A DNA stretch of 64,000 nt from Bin87 sp026710825 (GTDB lineage Bacteria; Chloroflexota; Dehalococcoidia; Lucifugimonadales; UBA3495), in the NCBI GenBank assembly GCA_965232815.1, contig OZ247427.1, positions 3,658,001-3,722,000 on the forward strand. Direction: 5' to 3'. The position numbers were made by a program, and so were the translations under genes. Positions 1 through 9,800 of the stretch are shown here, piece after piece (positions within the stretch are counted from its first letter, which is position 1; every line of letters begins with the position of its first letter). The notes under the pieces were generated by a model. It made no database searches. It saw nothing but the letters and a program-made list of their open reading frames with translations, and was not told the origin of the DNA.

Positions 1-73
1 AGCGCCCACGATACTGCTCTGGTGACGGAGTGGGAAAATAGGTCACCGCCGGGAAGTAATCAACGGAGTGTGA

Positions 74-96
74 GGGAGCGATTTACAATCGCTCCC
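74..96. terminator. Hairpin, probable terminator
   Basis: A perfect 10-bp stem (GGGAGCGATT pairing with AATCGCTCCC) closes a 3-nt loop. No long T run follows, so it may end transcription weakly or act in both directions. Confidence 0.45.
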
Positions 97-331
97 CCGT
101 CCGTATAGAAAAGATTCCGAAAAGGTGCGATGGCCTCCTTGACGGTCGCCTAACTCCTGTTCGGGGCCGACGACAATCACAATCGTCAAACTTTGGGGTG
201 GGCGTGATGGCGCACCAGGGCACGGCTGATAGCATAAACAAATCGCTATTAGGCTACTGATTTCAATCGTAAAGTGGCTGCGCCGGTATTGAATCGGCGA
301 AACAGCCGCTTTTATTTTTAGCCAAATGCGG

Positions 332-337
332 TAGAAT
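332..337 (+). promoter_or_regulatory. Possible clpC -10 box
   Basis: TAGAAT lies 60 nt before the chosen clpC start. Only an AT-rich stretch is found where a -35 box would be. This is weak evidence. Confidence 0.3.
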
Positions 338-396
338 GACGCTGTCAATGCCACCTAACGGTGCGGCATAGCCCTATCCCAACCCAGGAGAGTCTC

Positions 397-2871
397 ATGG
401 GCAGCAGATTCGAGAAGTTTTCCGAAAGGGCACGCAGGGTCCTGTCCCTCGCCCAGGAAGAAGCGCAGCGGTTCAACCACAACTACATCGGCACCGAGCA
501 CATCTTGCTCGGTCTGGTACGGGAGACCGAGGGCGTAGCCGCTCGAGTACTGTCCGGCCTGAATGTTGACCTTACCAAGGTACGCTCGGCCGTCGAATTC
601 ATTATCGGCCGAGGCGAGCGACCCGCTCAGGGCGAAATCGGCTTGACCCCTCGGGCCAAGAAGGTTGTGGAACTCGCTGTCGACGAAGCTCGACGCATGA
701 ACCACACCTATATCGGCACCGAGCACCTGCTCATCGGTCTGCTGCGTGAGGGCGAGGGCGTCGCCGCTGGCGTCCTGGAAAGCCTCGGCGTCAACCTTGA
801 AAAGGTCCGCGCCGAGACCCATCGCATTCTCAGCAACTCCGGTAGCGGCAGCTCAACCAGCTCCCGCTCCAGCACCCGTACGCCCACCCTCGACCAGCTT
901 GGCGTAGACCTCACCAACGCTGCCTTGGGCGGCAAACTCGACCCCGTCGTAGGTCGCGACACCGAGATCGAGCGCGTCACCCAGATCCTCAGCCGCCGCA
1001 CCAAGAACAATCCGGTTCTGGTCGGAGAGCCCGGCGTCGGTAAGACCGCCATCGTCGAGGCCATGGCCCAGCAGATCTCGTCCGGAGACGTGCCGGAAAC
1101 CCTCCAGGGCAAACGCCTGGTCACCCTCGACATGGGCGCGCTCGTCGCCGGCACCAAATATCGAGGCGAATTCGAGGAACGGCTGAAGAAGGTCATCGAG
1201 GAAATCAAGACATCCGGAAACTGTGTCCTGTTCATCGACGAGATCCACACCCTCGTCGGCGCTGGTGCTGCTGAGGGCGCCGTGGACGCGTCCAACATCC
1301 TCAAGCCCTCGCTGGCCCGTGGCGAAATCCAGTGTATCGGGGCCACCACCCTTGACGATTACCGCAAGTACGTGGAACGCGACCCCGCGCTCGAGCGCCG
1401 GCTCCAACCCGTACGCGTTGAAGAACCCGACGCCGACATGACCGTCGACATCCTGCAGGGCGTCAAGGGTCAGTACGAAGAACATCACAATGTGGAGATC
1501 ACCGACGACGCTGTCAAAGCCGCGGCGACGCTCTCCACGCGCTACATCCCCGACCGATTCCTGCCCGACAAGGCCATCGACCTGCTGGACGAAGCCGGTT
1601 CCCGCGTCAGACTCCGGGGCAGCCACGCTCCCCAGGAGGTCAAGGACGCCATGGAAGTCCTTGAGCGTGTCCGAAAGGAAAAAGACGAAGCCATCGCTTC
1701 CCAGCAGTACGAGATCGCCGCAGAACTGCGCGACCGCGAACTGCACCTTTCCGAAAACGTGGGCAACCTCGAACAGGAATGGAAGAACGACCGCAGCAAG
1801 GAACGTACCCAGGTAACCGAAGAAGACATCGCCGAAGTGGTCAGCATGTGGACTGGTATCCCGGTCACCCGCTTGGCCCAGGAAGAGACCCAGCGACTCA
1901 TCTCGATGGAAGAGGAACTGCATAAGCGCATCATCGGTCAGGACGAAGCCATCGTCGGTATATCCAAGGCTGTCCGCCGCGCTCGCGCCGGGCTCAAGGA
2001 TCCGCGACACCCCATCGGAGTGTTCCTGTTCCTCGGACCCACCGGTGTCGGCAAGACCGAACTCGTCAGGGCCATGGCTGAGTTCCTGTTCGGACACGAG
2101 GACAACATGATCCGCTTGGACATGTCCGAGTTCCAGGAACGTCATACCACCGCCAGGCTCATCGGCGCCCCTCCGGGCTACGTCGGCTACGACGAGGGTG
2201 GTCAACTCACCGAGGGTGTGCGCAAGAAGAATTACTGCGCCATCCTGCTCGACGAGATCGAAAAGGCCCACCCGGAGATCTTCAATATCCTGCTCCAGAT
2301 TTTCGATGCTGGACAACTGACCGATGCTCGCGGCCGTCGCGTCGACTTCCGCAACTCCATCATCGTCATGACCAGCAACCTTGGGTCAGACCTGATCAAG
2401 CGCGACACCTCGTTGGGATTCGCAGTCAAGGCCGATGATGCGCAAACCGACCGGCACGCTTACGAGCGCATGAAGGACAAGGTCATGGAGGAAGTCAAAC
2501 GCTTCTTCCGCCCTGAGTTCCTCAACCGCTTGGACGCGACCATCGTTTTCCACGCTCTGAGCCAGGAAGAAATCCACCAGATAGTCGACCTCATGATGAA
2601 CATGGTGCGCGACGAACTGAAGGAACGCGAAATCCACATCGAACTCACCGAAGCCGCTCGCGAACACTTGGGAGCCAACGGGTTCGACCCGGTGTTGGGT
2701 GCTCGACCGCTGCGCCGCCTTATCCAGAACGAAGTCGAAGACAGAATGTCCGATGTGCTTCTAGGCGGAGAGATCTCCGAAGGTGATACCGCCATCGTCG
2801 ACTTGGACGAGGATGGAAAGATCTGCATCAAGGTGCGTAAGGAAGAATTGGCCGCGCTGTCGCCGGCCTAG
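397..2871 (+). CDS. clpC: ATP-dependent Clp protease ATP-binding subunit ClpC
   Basis: AAA+ unfoldase that feeds substrates to the ClpP peptidase in the cytoplasm. The 824-residue protein has the full ClpC layout: two N-terminal Clp_N repeats (RARRVLSLAQEEA near the start, a second repeat near residue 70), a first ATPase module with Walker A GEPGVGKT, a UVR-type coiled middle region around residues 410-450 (QYEIAAELRD), and a second ATPase module with GPTGVGKT and LDEIEKAHPE. The start was chosen at 397 because AGGAG sits just upstream and the protein then begins MGSRFEKFSE, as is usual for ClpC. A longer reading from 361 lacks a ribosome site. The middle region and UVR motif separate it from ClpA and ClpB. 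No mcsA, mcsB or ctsR gene is adjacent, so the usual Firmicutes operon is absent. Confidence 0.96.
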   Translation: MGSRFEKFSERARRVLSLAQEEAQRFNHNYIGTEHILLGLVRETEGVAARVLSGLNVDLTKVRSAVEFIIGRGERPAQGEIGLTPRAKKVVELAVDEARRMNHTYIGTEHLLIGLLREGEGVAAGVLESLGVNLEKVRAETHRILSNSGSGSSTSSRSSTRTPTLDQLGVDLTNAALGGKLDPVVGRDTEIERVTQILSRRTKNNPVLVGEPGVGKTAIVEAMAQQISSGDVPETLQGKRLVTLDMGALVAGTKYRGEFEERLKKVIEEIKTSGNCVLFIDEIHTLVGAGAAEGAVDASNILKPSLARGEIQCIGATTLDDYRKYVERDPALERRLQPVRVEEPDADMTVDILQGVKGQYEEHHNVEITDDAVKAAATLSTRYIPDRFLPDKAIDLLDEAGSRVRLRGSHAPQEVKDAMEVLERVRKEKDEAIASQQYEIAAELRDRELHLSENVGNLEQEWKNDRSKERTQVTEEDIAEVVSMWTGIPVTRLAQEETQRLISMEEELHKRIIGQDEAIVGISKAVRRARAGLKDPRHPIGVFLFLGPTGVGKTELVRAMAEFLFGHEDNMIRLDMSEFQERHTTARLIGAPPGYVGYDEGGQLTEGVRKKNYCAILLDEIEKAHPEIFNILLQIFDAGQLTDARGRRVDFRNSIIVMTSNLGSDLIKRDTSLGFAVKADDAQTDRHAYERMKDKVMEEVKRFFRPEFLNRLDATIVFHALSQEEIHQIVDLMMNMVRDELKEREIHIELTEAAREHLGANGFDPVLGARPLRRLIQNEVEDRMSDVLLGGEISEGDTAIVDLDEDGKICIKVRKEELAALSPA

Positions 2872-2913
2872 CCCGAACCGCCAAATCATGCGGTCCGTAC
2901 GACGGAAAAATCA

Positions 2914-2937
2914 GGGGGCGTCAATCATGGCGCCCCC
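2914..2937 (+). terminator. Terminator after clpC
   Basis: A GGGGGCG/CGCCCCC stem with a 10-nt loop lies 43 nt after the clpC stop codon and directly before the next promoter. Confidence 0.55.
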
Positions 2938-2940
2938 AAG

Positions 2941-2949
2941 TGCTACAAT
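2941..2949 (+). promoter_or_regulatory. Extended -10 promoter of guaB3
   Basis: TGCTACAAT fits the TGnTATAAT extended -10 pattern seen before several other genes in this window. It gives a leader of roughly 115 nt before guaB3. Confidence 0.5.
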
Positions 2950-3070
2950 TGTTTGACTATAAAAGACGACTTACGGGATCGGGACCGGCATCATCCTCAC
3001 GGCAGATTGACGGGTATCCCTCCCCTCGATAAATTCTCGTAACCTTCCCAGCTGACACCGAGGTGAGACT

Positions 3071-4207
3071 ATGGCTAGGCGTTTGCTCAAGGAATTAGAA
3101 AGGTCGTACGGGTTCGACGAAGTCGCCATCGTTCCGGGCGACGTCACCATAAACCCGGAGATGGCCTCCACTCAGATGAGCATCGGGCCTTTCTCTTTCG
3201 ACGCGCCAGTAATCGCCTCCGCGATGGACGGTTCAGTCTCCCCGCGCTTCGCAACCTTGATGCACGAAATGGGCGGTTTGGGCGCCCTCAACGGCGAGGG
3301 CCTCTACACCCGCTACCATGACCCCTATTCGGTCCTGGAAGAGATCATCTCCATGGACCAGAGCGAGGTCACCGAATATCTCCAGGAGGTCTATAGCGAA
3401 CCCGTCCAGGAAAACCTGATCGGTGAGCGCGTCCAGGAAATCAAGCAGTCCGGCGCCATCGCTGCCATCGCATTCACGCCGCAAACCACCAAGCACCTTT
3501 CCCCTCTTGCCGTCGAAGCCGGTGCGGACATCATCATAGTCCAGTCCACCGTAACTACCGCCCGGCACATGTCGCGCAGTTACCGGGGCCTGATATTCGC
3601 CGAGCTTATCGAGAGCCTGAAAGTTCCCGTCGTCGTCGGCAACTGCGTCAGCTACAACGTCGCCAGCGAACTCATGGAAACCGGTATCGATGCCGTACTC
3701 GTGGGTGTCGGTCCAGGCGCAGCCTGCACCACCCGCGAAGTCACTGGCGTCGGCGTCCCCCAGGTTACGGCCACCCTCGAGTGCGCCGCGGCCCGCGAGG
3801 ACTATTTCGAACGCACGGGGCGCTACGTCAGCATCATTACCGACGGCGGATTGCGCACCGGCGGCGACGTCTGCAAGGCCATGGCCAGCGGCGCGGACGG
3901 TGTCATGTTGGGCACCCCCTTTGCCCAGGCCGCCGAAGCCCCCGGCCGCGGCTATAACTGGGGAATGGCCAACGCTCACCCTGAACTCCCCCGGGGAACC
4001 CGCATCAACGTCGGAACCAAGAGCACTCTCAAACAGTTGATGCACGGACCCAGCAGCGTAACCAACGGCACGCAGAACCTCGTCGGCGCACTGCGCGTCG
4101 CCATGGGCATGTGCGGCGCTCACACCGTGCGCGATTTCCACAAAACCGAAATGGTGGTCGCCCCCGCCATAAAGACCGAGGGCAAACACTACCAGATGAT
4201 GGGATAG
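3071..4207 (+). CDS. guaB3: GuaB3-family IMP dehydrogenase-related protein
   Basis: Member of the IMP dehydrogenase/GMP reductase TIM-barrel superfamily, of the GuaB3 type typical of Actinobacteria and Chloroflexota. At 378 residues it has the usual GuaB3 length, without the CBS pair of classical GuaB. The catalytic-loop motif GPGAACTTRE places the predicted nucleophile at Cys219, and a phosphate-binding segment ITDGGLRTGGDVCKA follows near residue 258. A GAGGTG ribosome site lies 5 nt before the ATG. The exact reaction (IMP oxidation or GMP reduction) cannot be fixed from sequence. It stands alone, 53 nt upstream of the UGSC gene, with a short hairpin (ACCCTG/CAGGGT) in the gap that may partly separate the two transcripts. 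Confidence 0.92.
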   Translation: MARRLLKELERSYGFDEVAIVPGDVTINPEMASTQMSIGPFSFDAPVIASAMDGSVSPRFATLMHEMGGLGALNGEGLYTRYHDPYSVLEEIISMDQSEVTEYLQEVYSEPVQENLIGERVQEIKQSGAIAAIAFTPQTTKHLSPLAVEAGADIIIVQSTVTTARHMSRSYRGLIFAELIESLKVPVVVGNCVSYNVASELMETGIDAVLVGVGPGAACTTREVTGVGVPQVTATLECAAAREDYFERTGRYVSIITDGGLRTGGDVCKAMASGADGVMLGTPFAQAAEAPGRGYNWGMANAHPELPRGTRINVGTKSTLKQLMHGPSSVTNGTQNLVGALRVAMGMCGAHTVRDFHKTEMVVAPAIKTEGKHYQMMG

Positions 4208-4260
4208 TCTCTGACCCTGAACCCAGGGTACATCCATTGAAATCTGAACGGAGGATAGCG

Positions 4261-4800
4261 ATGACCACAGCGACAATCCAGATACTCGACCCGAGGCCGG
4301 AGCACAAAACTGCAGAGCGCGCCTCCGCAGGGCGGTTGCCGAGCTTGGCCGGAAAGACCATCGGCCTGCTGGAAAACACCAAATTCCATTCCGACAACTT
4401 CTTGCAGGAACTGCAGGTGATCCTCGAAGAGGAATACGCGGTCGAAAAGGTCGTCTACCTCAAGAAGTTCAGCTTCAGCGCTCCCTGCTCCGATGAGACC
4501 ATCGAAGAGCTTGTGGATCAGTGCGATGCGGTGGTGCACGGAATCGCGGATTGAGGAAGCTGCACGGCGTGGGGTCTCCACGACACAGTTATCACCGAAA
4601 GCCGCGGCGTTCCCTCAGTGAGCGTCATCACCGAAAGCTTCACCCGAGCCGCGCACGCGCGTGCGTCCTCGCTGGGCATGCCCACGGTCCAAATCCTGGC
4701 GCTACCCAGCCCACTTGCTCCGCGCTCGATTCCCGAAGTCAGGCAGATGGCCCACGAGTACATCGGGCAGATCGCAGATATGCTCACCAACGGAGCATAG
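4261..4800 (+). CDS. UGSC-family selenoprotein (UGA at codon 98 read as selenocysteine)
   Basis: The frame opening at ATG 4261 (GGAGG ribosome site, 6-nt spacing) meets TGA at 4552-4554 and then continues without a break to TAG at 4798-4800. Read through, the junction is HGIAD-U-GSC-TAWG, which is exactly the U-G-S-C signature that names this family. The result is one 179-residue protein with Sec98 and Cys101 forming a predicted U-x-x-C redox pair. The N-terminal half (LPSLAGKTIGLLENTKFHSD) and C-terminal half (GMPTVQILALPSPLAPRS) look like one alpha/beta domain. A bacterial SECIS-like hairpin begins right after the UGA, and selD lies at 18098 in this window. The family's reaction is not established; a thiol or selenol redox role is inference from the motif. 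Standard gene callers would wrongly split it in two. Confidence 0.9.
4552..4590 (+). promoter_or_regulatory. SECIS-like hairpin of the UGSC gene
   Basis: Starting at the UGA, the mRNA can form AGCTG/CAGTT (4558-4562 with 4586-4590), an internal loop, and CGTGG/CCACG (4568-4572 with 4578-4582) around a 5-nt apical loop GGUCU (4573-4577). The loop begins 22 nt from the U of UGA. From memory, both the GGUCU loop and the 22-nt spacing equal those of the E. coli fdhF SECIS recognised by SelB. Confidence 0.82.
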
Positions 4801-4831
4801 CGCGATCAAACTGGCAGCGAATCCATGTGCC

Positions 4832-5590
4832 ATGACCCTCAGGGTTGTCAACCGGAATGTTCAATGGGCTACGCCTCGGTCGAAGCGTAGCCCTGATATT
4901 GTGAGTAGCATCTCGAATCTCTCACCGGACGTCGTTTGCCTCACGGAAACCAACGAAAACCTTTTGTCCGATTTGGGCGGCCACACCATCTGCTCGAAGC
5001 CAGACTACGGCCACAAGATCGTGAAAGGTCGCCGCAAGGTGATGCTGTGGTCAGCAGAGCCTTGGCGGGACATAGACTGCATCGGCGACTATGATCTGCC
5101 ACCCGGGAGGTTCGTATCCGGGGTAACCAAGACCCCCATCGGCGAAACCATGCTAATCGGGGTGTGCATTCCTTGGTCCGGATCTAGGACACGGCGGTTC
5201 AGCGGGCCTCAACGTCAATGGCAAGACCACGAAGAGTACTTGGACGTGCTGACCACCCTCCTCTCGCGCATAGATGCCTGCAGCGTGGTGGTGTTGGGCG
5301 ATTTCAACCAGGCCATCGGTCAACGCACCAACGTGCCGGTACGGCTGCGGGACAAGTTGCAAGCTGCCTTTTCACCGCGCTTTGACATCCCCACCGCTTT
5401 GCTCAACCACCATGGCAAATCCTGCATCGACCACATCGCCTTGGGCCCCGGCCTTTCGCACGACTCCTTGGACACCATCAGCCATATAGGTTCGTCCGGC
5501 CAACCACTTTCCGACCATTTCGGCGTCACCGCCACCCTTACGACGCAAACCGAGCCAATCTCCAAACATTCGGAAGAGTACGGTAAATGA
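4832..5590 (+). CDS. Endonuclease/exonuclease/phosphatase-fold protein
   Basis: A 252-residue protein of the EEP (DNase I-like) superfamily. Visible motifs include N-terminal MTLRVVNRNVQW, the metal-binding LTETNEN, GDFN (VVVLGDFNQAIG) and the terminal SDHFGV, which supply the Asn, Glu, Asp and His residues expected for phosphodiester cleavage. The substrate could be nucleic acid or a phospholipid or phosphoinositide-like molecule; sequence does not decide. ATG 4832 was chosen because it starts the first beta strand. The longer frame upstream overlaps the UGSC gene. The gene starts 31 nt after UGSC and its TGA overlaps the ATG of the next gene (ATGA), so the three probably form one operon. 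No signal peptide is seen. Confidence 0.75.
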   Translation: MTLRVVNRNVQWATPRSKRSPDIVSSISNLSPDVVCLTETNENLLSDLGGHTICSKPDYGHKIVKGRRKVMLWSAEPWRDIDCIGDYDLPPGRFVSGVTKTPIGETMLIGVCIPWSGSRTRRFSGPQRQWQDHEEYLDVLTTLLSRIDACSVVVLGDFNQAIGQRTNVPVRLRDKLQAAFSPRFDIPTALLNHHGKSCIDHIALGPGLSHDSLDTISHIGSSGQPLSDHFGVTATLTTQTEPISKHSEEYGK

Positions 5591-6660
5591 CCATCAGCAA
5601 CCGCGCCCTGAGTTCCCGCCGCATCGACGTGCCGGATACCTACGACGCAATACAGGACTACTACGAAGAACAGGGTTGGACCGACGGGATGCCCGTCGTG
5701 CCTGCCACCGAAGAGGCTGTCCGCAGGATGCTCGGCCCGTGGGGCGAGGATCCGTCGCTGTCATTGGGCGTGGCCCAACCATCCAACGCCGAAGTTACCA
5801 TCGAAAAGGTCGCCGTCAACGCGGTGATGGCAGGCTGCCGCCCGGAGTTCTTCCCCGTAGTCGTAGCCTGCGTCCGGGCTGCCTTGCAGGGACCCTTTAA
5901 CCTCGCCGGCTGCCAGGCCACCACCGGCGGCGCCGCTCCCGTCGTAATCGTCAACGGCCCCATCGCCGAACGTCTCGGAATCAACGGCGACTCCGGCGCC
6001 TTCGGGCCCGGCTACCGCGCCAACGCCACCATCGGACGTGCCCTCCGCCTGTTCGTGCGCAACGTTGCTGGCCTCATCATCGGCGATATGGACAAGGCAA
6101 CCCTCGCCATGCCGGGCCGCTACTCCTTCTGTTTCGCCGAAAACGAATCTCGCAGCCCTTGGGAACCCCGGCACGTCGAGTTGGGCTACGATCCCGAGGA
6201 CAGTCTGGTCACCCTGCACTCCATTCGCGCCTTCTACCCCGTCATGGAAACCACCGTCTCCCGCGGCATCGAGGTTCTGAACACCCTGGTACAGGCCACC
6301 CGCGCTACCGGGTTCTCCAACTACTATCAGATCGGCACCGGGGCCCAGGTGACCCTCGTCCTGAGCCCGGAACATGCCGCCGAAATCGCCGCTGATGGGT
6401 TGAGCAAAAAAGACGTACGCGAGTACATCTACGCCAATGCCCGCATGTCCATCGAGGAACTCTCCGGCCTGGGACATTGGGGCAACCGCAACTACCCGGC
6501 TTGGATCGACGACAGCAAACCCGATACCATGGTGCCCATCGCACCGCAGGCCGATGATATTGTCGTCGTCGTTGCCGGGGGCGACGGGCGCCATTCCGCC
6601 TGGCTGGCCGGCTGGGGCGTGACCCGCGTCGTTACCCAAAAGATAGAAATCCCCGGGTAA
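5587..6660 (+). CDS. Conserved protein of unknown function in the UGSC cluster
   Basis: A 357-residue soluble protein that I do not recognise as a characterised enzyme. It starts with an ATGA overlap on the preceding gene. Distinctive segments are DYYEEQGWTDGMPVVPATEE near residue 22, AGCRPEFFPVV near 81, a Gly-rich stretch AGCQATTGGAAPVVIVNGP near 105, and a C-terminal DDIVVVVAGGDGRHSAWL. The two Cys residues embedded in conserved-looking loops (AGCRPEF and AGCQATT) could exchange thiols or selenols with the upstream UGSC protein, but this is inference. A strong terminator follows, so it is the last gene of the UGSC operon. It deserves study as the likely functional partner of the selenoprotein. 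Confidence 0.7.
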   Translation: MTISNRALSSRRIDVPDTYDAIQDYYEEQGWTDGMPVVPATEEAVRRMLGPWGEDPSLSLGVAQPSNAEVTIEKVAVNAVMAGCRPEFFPVVVACVRAALQGPFNLAGCQATTGGAAPVVIVNGPIAERLGINGDSGAFGPGYRANATIGRALRLFVRNVAGLIIGDMDKATLAMPGRYSFCFAENESRSPWEPRHVELGYDPEDSLVTLHSIRAFYPVMETTVSRGIEVLNTLVQATRATGFSNYYQIGTGAQVTLVLSPEHAAEIAADGLSKKDVREYIYANARMSIEELSGLGHWGNRNYPAWIDDSKPDTMVPIAPQADDIVVVVAGGDGRHSAWLAGWGVTRVVTQKIEIPG

Positions 6661-6689
6661 CCCCGCGAAACCCGCATGCAACTGCACGG

Positions 6690-6714
6690 ACCCGGCCCCA
6701 ATATGGGGCCGGGT
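6690..6714 (+). terminator. Terminator of the UGSC operon
   Basis: ACCCGGCCCC pairs with GGGGCCGGGT around AATAT. It lies 29 nt after the stop of the 357-residue gene. Confidence 0.7.
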
Positions 6715-6793
6715 TCGCCCATTTAACGGCGGATTCTCGCGTCGATTGGTGCGCCAGTATTTGGGTCCTTTCTTGGCGGTTAACGTCGCCGGC

Positions 6794-6802
6794 TGCTATC
6801 AT
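6794..6802 (+). promoter_or_regulatory. Extended -10 promoter of dnaE
   Basis: TGCTATCAT matches the extended -10 pattern. It lies 51 nt before GTG 6854, so an upstream in-frame ATG at 6746 would precede the promoter and is unlikely to be the start. Confidence 0.5.
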
Positions 6803-6853
6803 TTACTGGCCAGATCGGCCCCCATAAAAACCCGAAATTTAGGTTACAACATC

Positions 6854-9800
6854 GTGTTCACTCATCTGCACACTCATACCGAATACAGTATGCTCGACGG
6901 CATCAGCCGTATCCCCGATCTGGTGAATCGCACCCGCGAACTCGGGATGGATGCCATGAGCATCACCGACCACGGTTCCCTCTACGGCGTCGTCGATTTC
7001 TACTCCGAATGCAAGGAAGCCGGCATCAAACCCATCATCGGCTGCGAACTCTACGTCGCCCACGGCAGCCGTCGCGACCGCACGCCCAACGAACGCACCG
7101 CCAATCATCTGGTAGTCATCGCCAAGGACAACACCGGGTACCGGAACCTCCTGCAGCTCGTCACCAGGTCCCATCTTGAAGGTTTCCATTACCGGCCGCG
7201 CATCGACAAGGAACTCCTGCACGAGCACCGGCAGGGCCTGATCTGCCTCTCCGGGTGCCCGTCCGCCGAGGTTCCCATTCTGCTGGCCGACGGCAACTAC
7301 GACGCCGCCAAAGAACAGGTCGGGTGGTATCGGGAACTCTTCGGCGAGAACTATTTCCTCGAACTCCAGCAGCATGATCACATCGAGCAGCTTCCCAGGA
7401 TCAACGAGGGCTTGATCCGCCTCAACAAGGACACCGGTATCCCCCTGCTCCTCACCAACGACGCCCATTATGTCCGCCAGTCCGACTATCCATTCCAGGA
7501 TGTCTACATCTGCATCCAGACCGGCACCAACCTCCAGGACGACAAGCGTCTCCGCATGGAGGACTCTTCCTTCTACATCAAGTCACCTGCAGAGATGGCG
7601 GCCCTGTTCCCGCAATTCCCCCAGGCCGTCGACATTACGGGCGAGGTAGCCCAACAGTGCGACGTTTCCCTGGGATTCGGACAGATGCACCTTCCCCGCT
7701 ATCCGACCCCCAATAACGAGGATGCCGACGCATATCTGGAGCGGTTGTGCTGGGAAGGATTCAACAAGCGTTACGGCCACAACAACGAGACTGCCCGCGC
7801 CCGCATGGAATACGAACTGGAGGTGGTGCGCCAGACCAGTTTCGCCAACTACTTCCTCGTTGTGTGGGACATCATCTCCTTCGTGCGACGTCAGGAGATC
7901 CTGTTCGGCGTACGTGGCAGCGCCGCTGCCAGCGTCGTCCTCTATTGTTTGGGCATCACCGACATTGACCCGATGGCCTACAACCTCGTGTTCGAGCGTT
8001 TCCTGAACTTTGAGCGCAAGGAAATGCCCGATATCGACATGGATTTCCAGGACGACCGCCGTGACGAAGTCCTCCGTTACGTCATCGACCGTTACGGCAG
8101 CGACCGGGTGGCCCAGATCATCACTTTTGGCACCATGGGACCCAAGGCAGCCCTGCGCGACGTCGGTCGCGGCCTCGGCATGAGCTATGGCGACGTCGAC
8201 CGTATCGCGCGCATGGTGCCGTTCAAGTCCCGTACCCTGTCCGATGCAATCTCCGCCAGCGCCGAACTCAAGGAAAATTACCAGGGCGACGCGGCCATCC
8301 AGAACCTCGTCGACAACGCCCAGGCCCTTGAGGGGATCGTCCACCACGTTAGCACCCACGCCGCCGGCGTGCTCATCGCCGACGAACCGCTCACGGAAAC
8401 CGTTCCCTTGCAGCGACCCGCCCGCGGCGACGAAAACAGCCCGGTCATGATGACCCAGTACTCCATGGACCCGGTTGCCAAACTGGGCCTCCTCAAAATG
8501 GACTTCCTCGGGTTGACCAACCTCACCATCCTGGATCGCACCATCAAACTCATCGACCAGGAGCGCGGAATTCGCATCGACCTCAATCGGTTGGCTCTCG
8601 ACGACGAGGCCACCTACGATCTGCTCGGCACCGGCAACACCTCCGACCTGTTCCAGTTGGAAAGCGCTGGCATGCAGCGCTACATCAAGGAATTGAAGCC
8701 GTCCGACCTCGGCGACATCGCCGCTATGATCGCCCTCTATCGTCCCGGCCCGATGGAGCACATCGACCGCTTCATCCGTTCCAAGCATGGGGAAGAGAAG
8801 GTCTCGTATCCCCATCCCAGCTTGCAGGAATTGCTGGACGAAACCTACGGTGTGATCGTCTATCAGGATCAGGTCCTACACGTCCTGCAAAACTTCGCCG
8901 GCTATAGCCTCGGCGAGGCCGACACGGTGCGCAAAGCCATGGGCAAGAAGATTCCCGAGCTCATGGCGGAAGAACGCGACCGGTTCGTTTCCGGGGCGGT
9001 TCAGCAGGGGTATACGGAGGGCATGGGTGTTGAGATATTCAATCTCATCGAGCCCTTCGCCGGCTACGCGTTCAACAAGGCACACAGCGTCAGCTACGGT
9101 TTGATCTCCTACTGGACTGCCTACTTCAAAACCCACTACCCGTTGGAATACATGGCGTCCGTCCTGAACTGTCGCCTTGATCACGGCGACCGCTACGTCG
9201 CGTCCATCAACGAATGTACCCGCATGGGCATCGAGATCGGTCTGCCGGACGTCAACAGCTCCGGCGTCCTCTATACCATCGACCGTCCAGCGGACAAATC
9301 CCAGAAAGACGCCAAGCTCCGTATCGGCTTGGCCGCCATCAAAACCGTGGGAGAGGGCGCCGTCAAGCCTATCGTCAGTGAGCGCGCCGCCAAGGGGCCG
9401 TTCGCGTCAATTAGCGACTTCTGCCGCCGCGTCGATGTGTCCGGACTGAATCGGCGCACCCTAGAGGGCTTGGCCAAGGCCGGCGCGTTCGACTCGTTGG
9501 CCCCCCGCACCTCGGTCATTGCCGGGTTGGATCGTATTTGGGCCGTCGCCCAGCAGGAAACCCGCAACCGGAACTCCGGGCAGTTCGGAATGTTCGGTGA
9601 AGAGTTGGACAGCAGTGCCGGCGGCTCGTTGCTGGAACTCGATACGTCATCGCCCGACTACACTCCCCAGGAAAAAGCCGCCCTCGAAAAGGAATACCTG
9701 GGCGTCGCCCTATCCTACAATCCCCTGCTGGCCCTTGCCGCCCTCAATCCCGGCGACGCTTACACGTCGGTGGACCAACTCGACGAGGAAATGCTGGGCA

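Larger units (their letters stand above)
1..396. other. Upstream intergenic region of clpC
   Basis: No convincing coding sequence is seen here. The stretch holds a strong hairpin at 74-96, which probably ends transcription of whatever lies to the left, and a weak promoter-like sequence just before clpC. I see no CIRCE or HAIR operator in front of clpC, so heat-shock control of this gene is not visible from sequence. Confidence 0.5.

Noticed and set aside
43..354. Minus-strand reading frame upstream of clpC
   Set aside because: No domain, no ribosome site, and it overlaps a hairpin and the clpC promoter region.
853..2316. Long minus-strand frame opposite clpC
   Set aside because: It is a mirror of clpC codon usage, as are long opposite frames over guaB3, the 357-residue gene, dnaE, dnaK, the dioxygenase, the CocE gene and res.
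4555..4800. A separate gene starting at GTG 4618, downstream of a gene ending at 4554
   Set aside because: The two pieces are in one frame separated by a single TGA that creates the UGSC motif and is followed by a SECIS hairpin. One selenoprotein gene explains everything.
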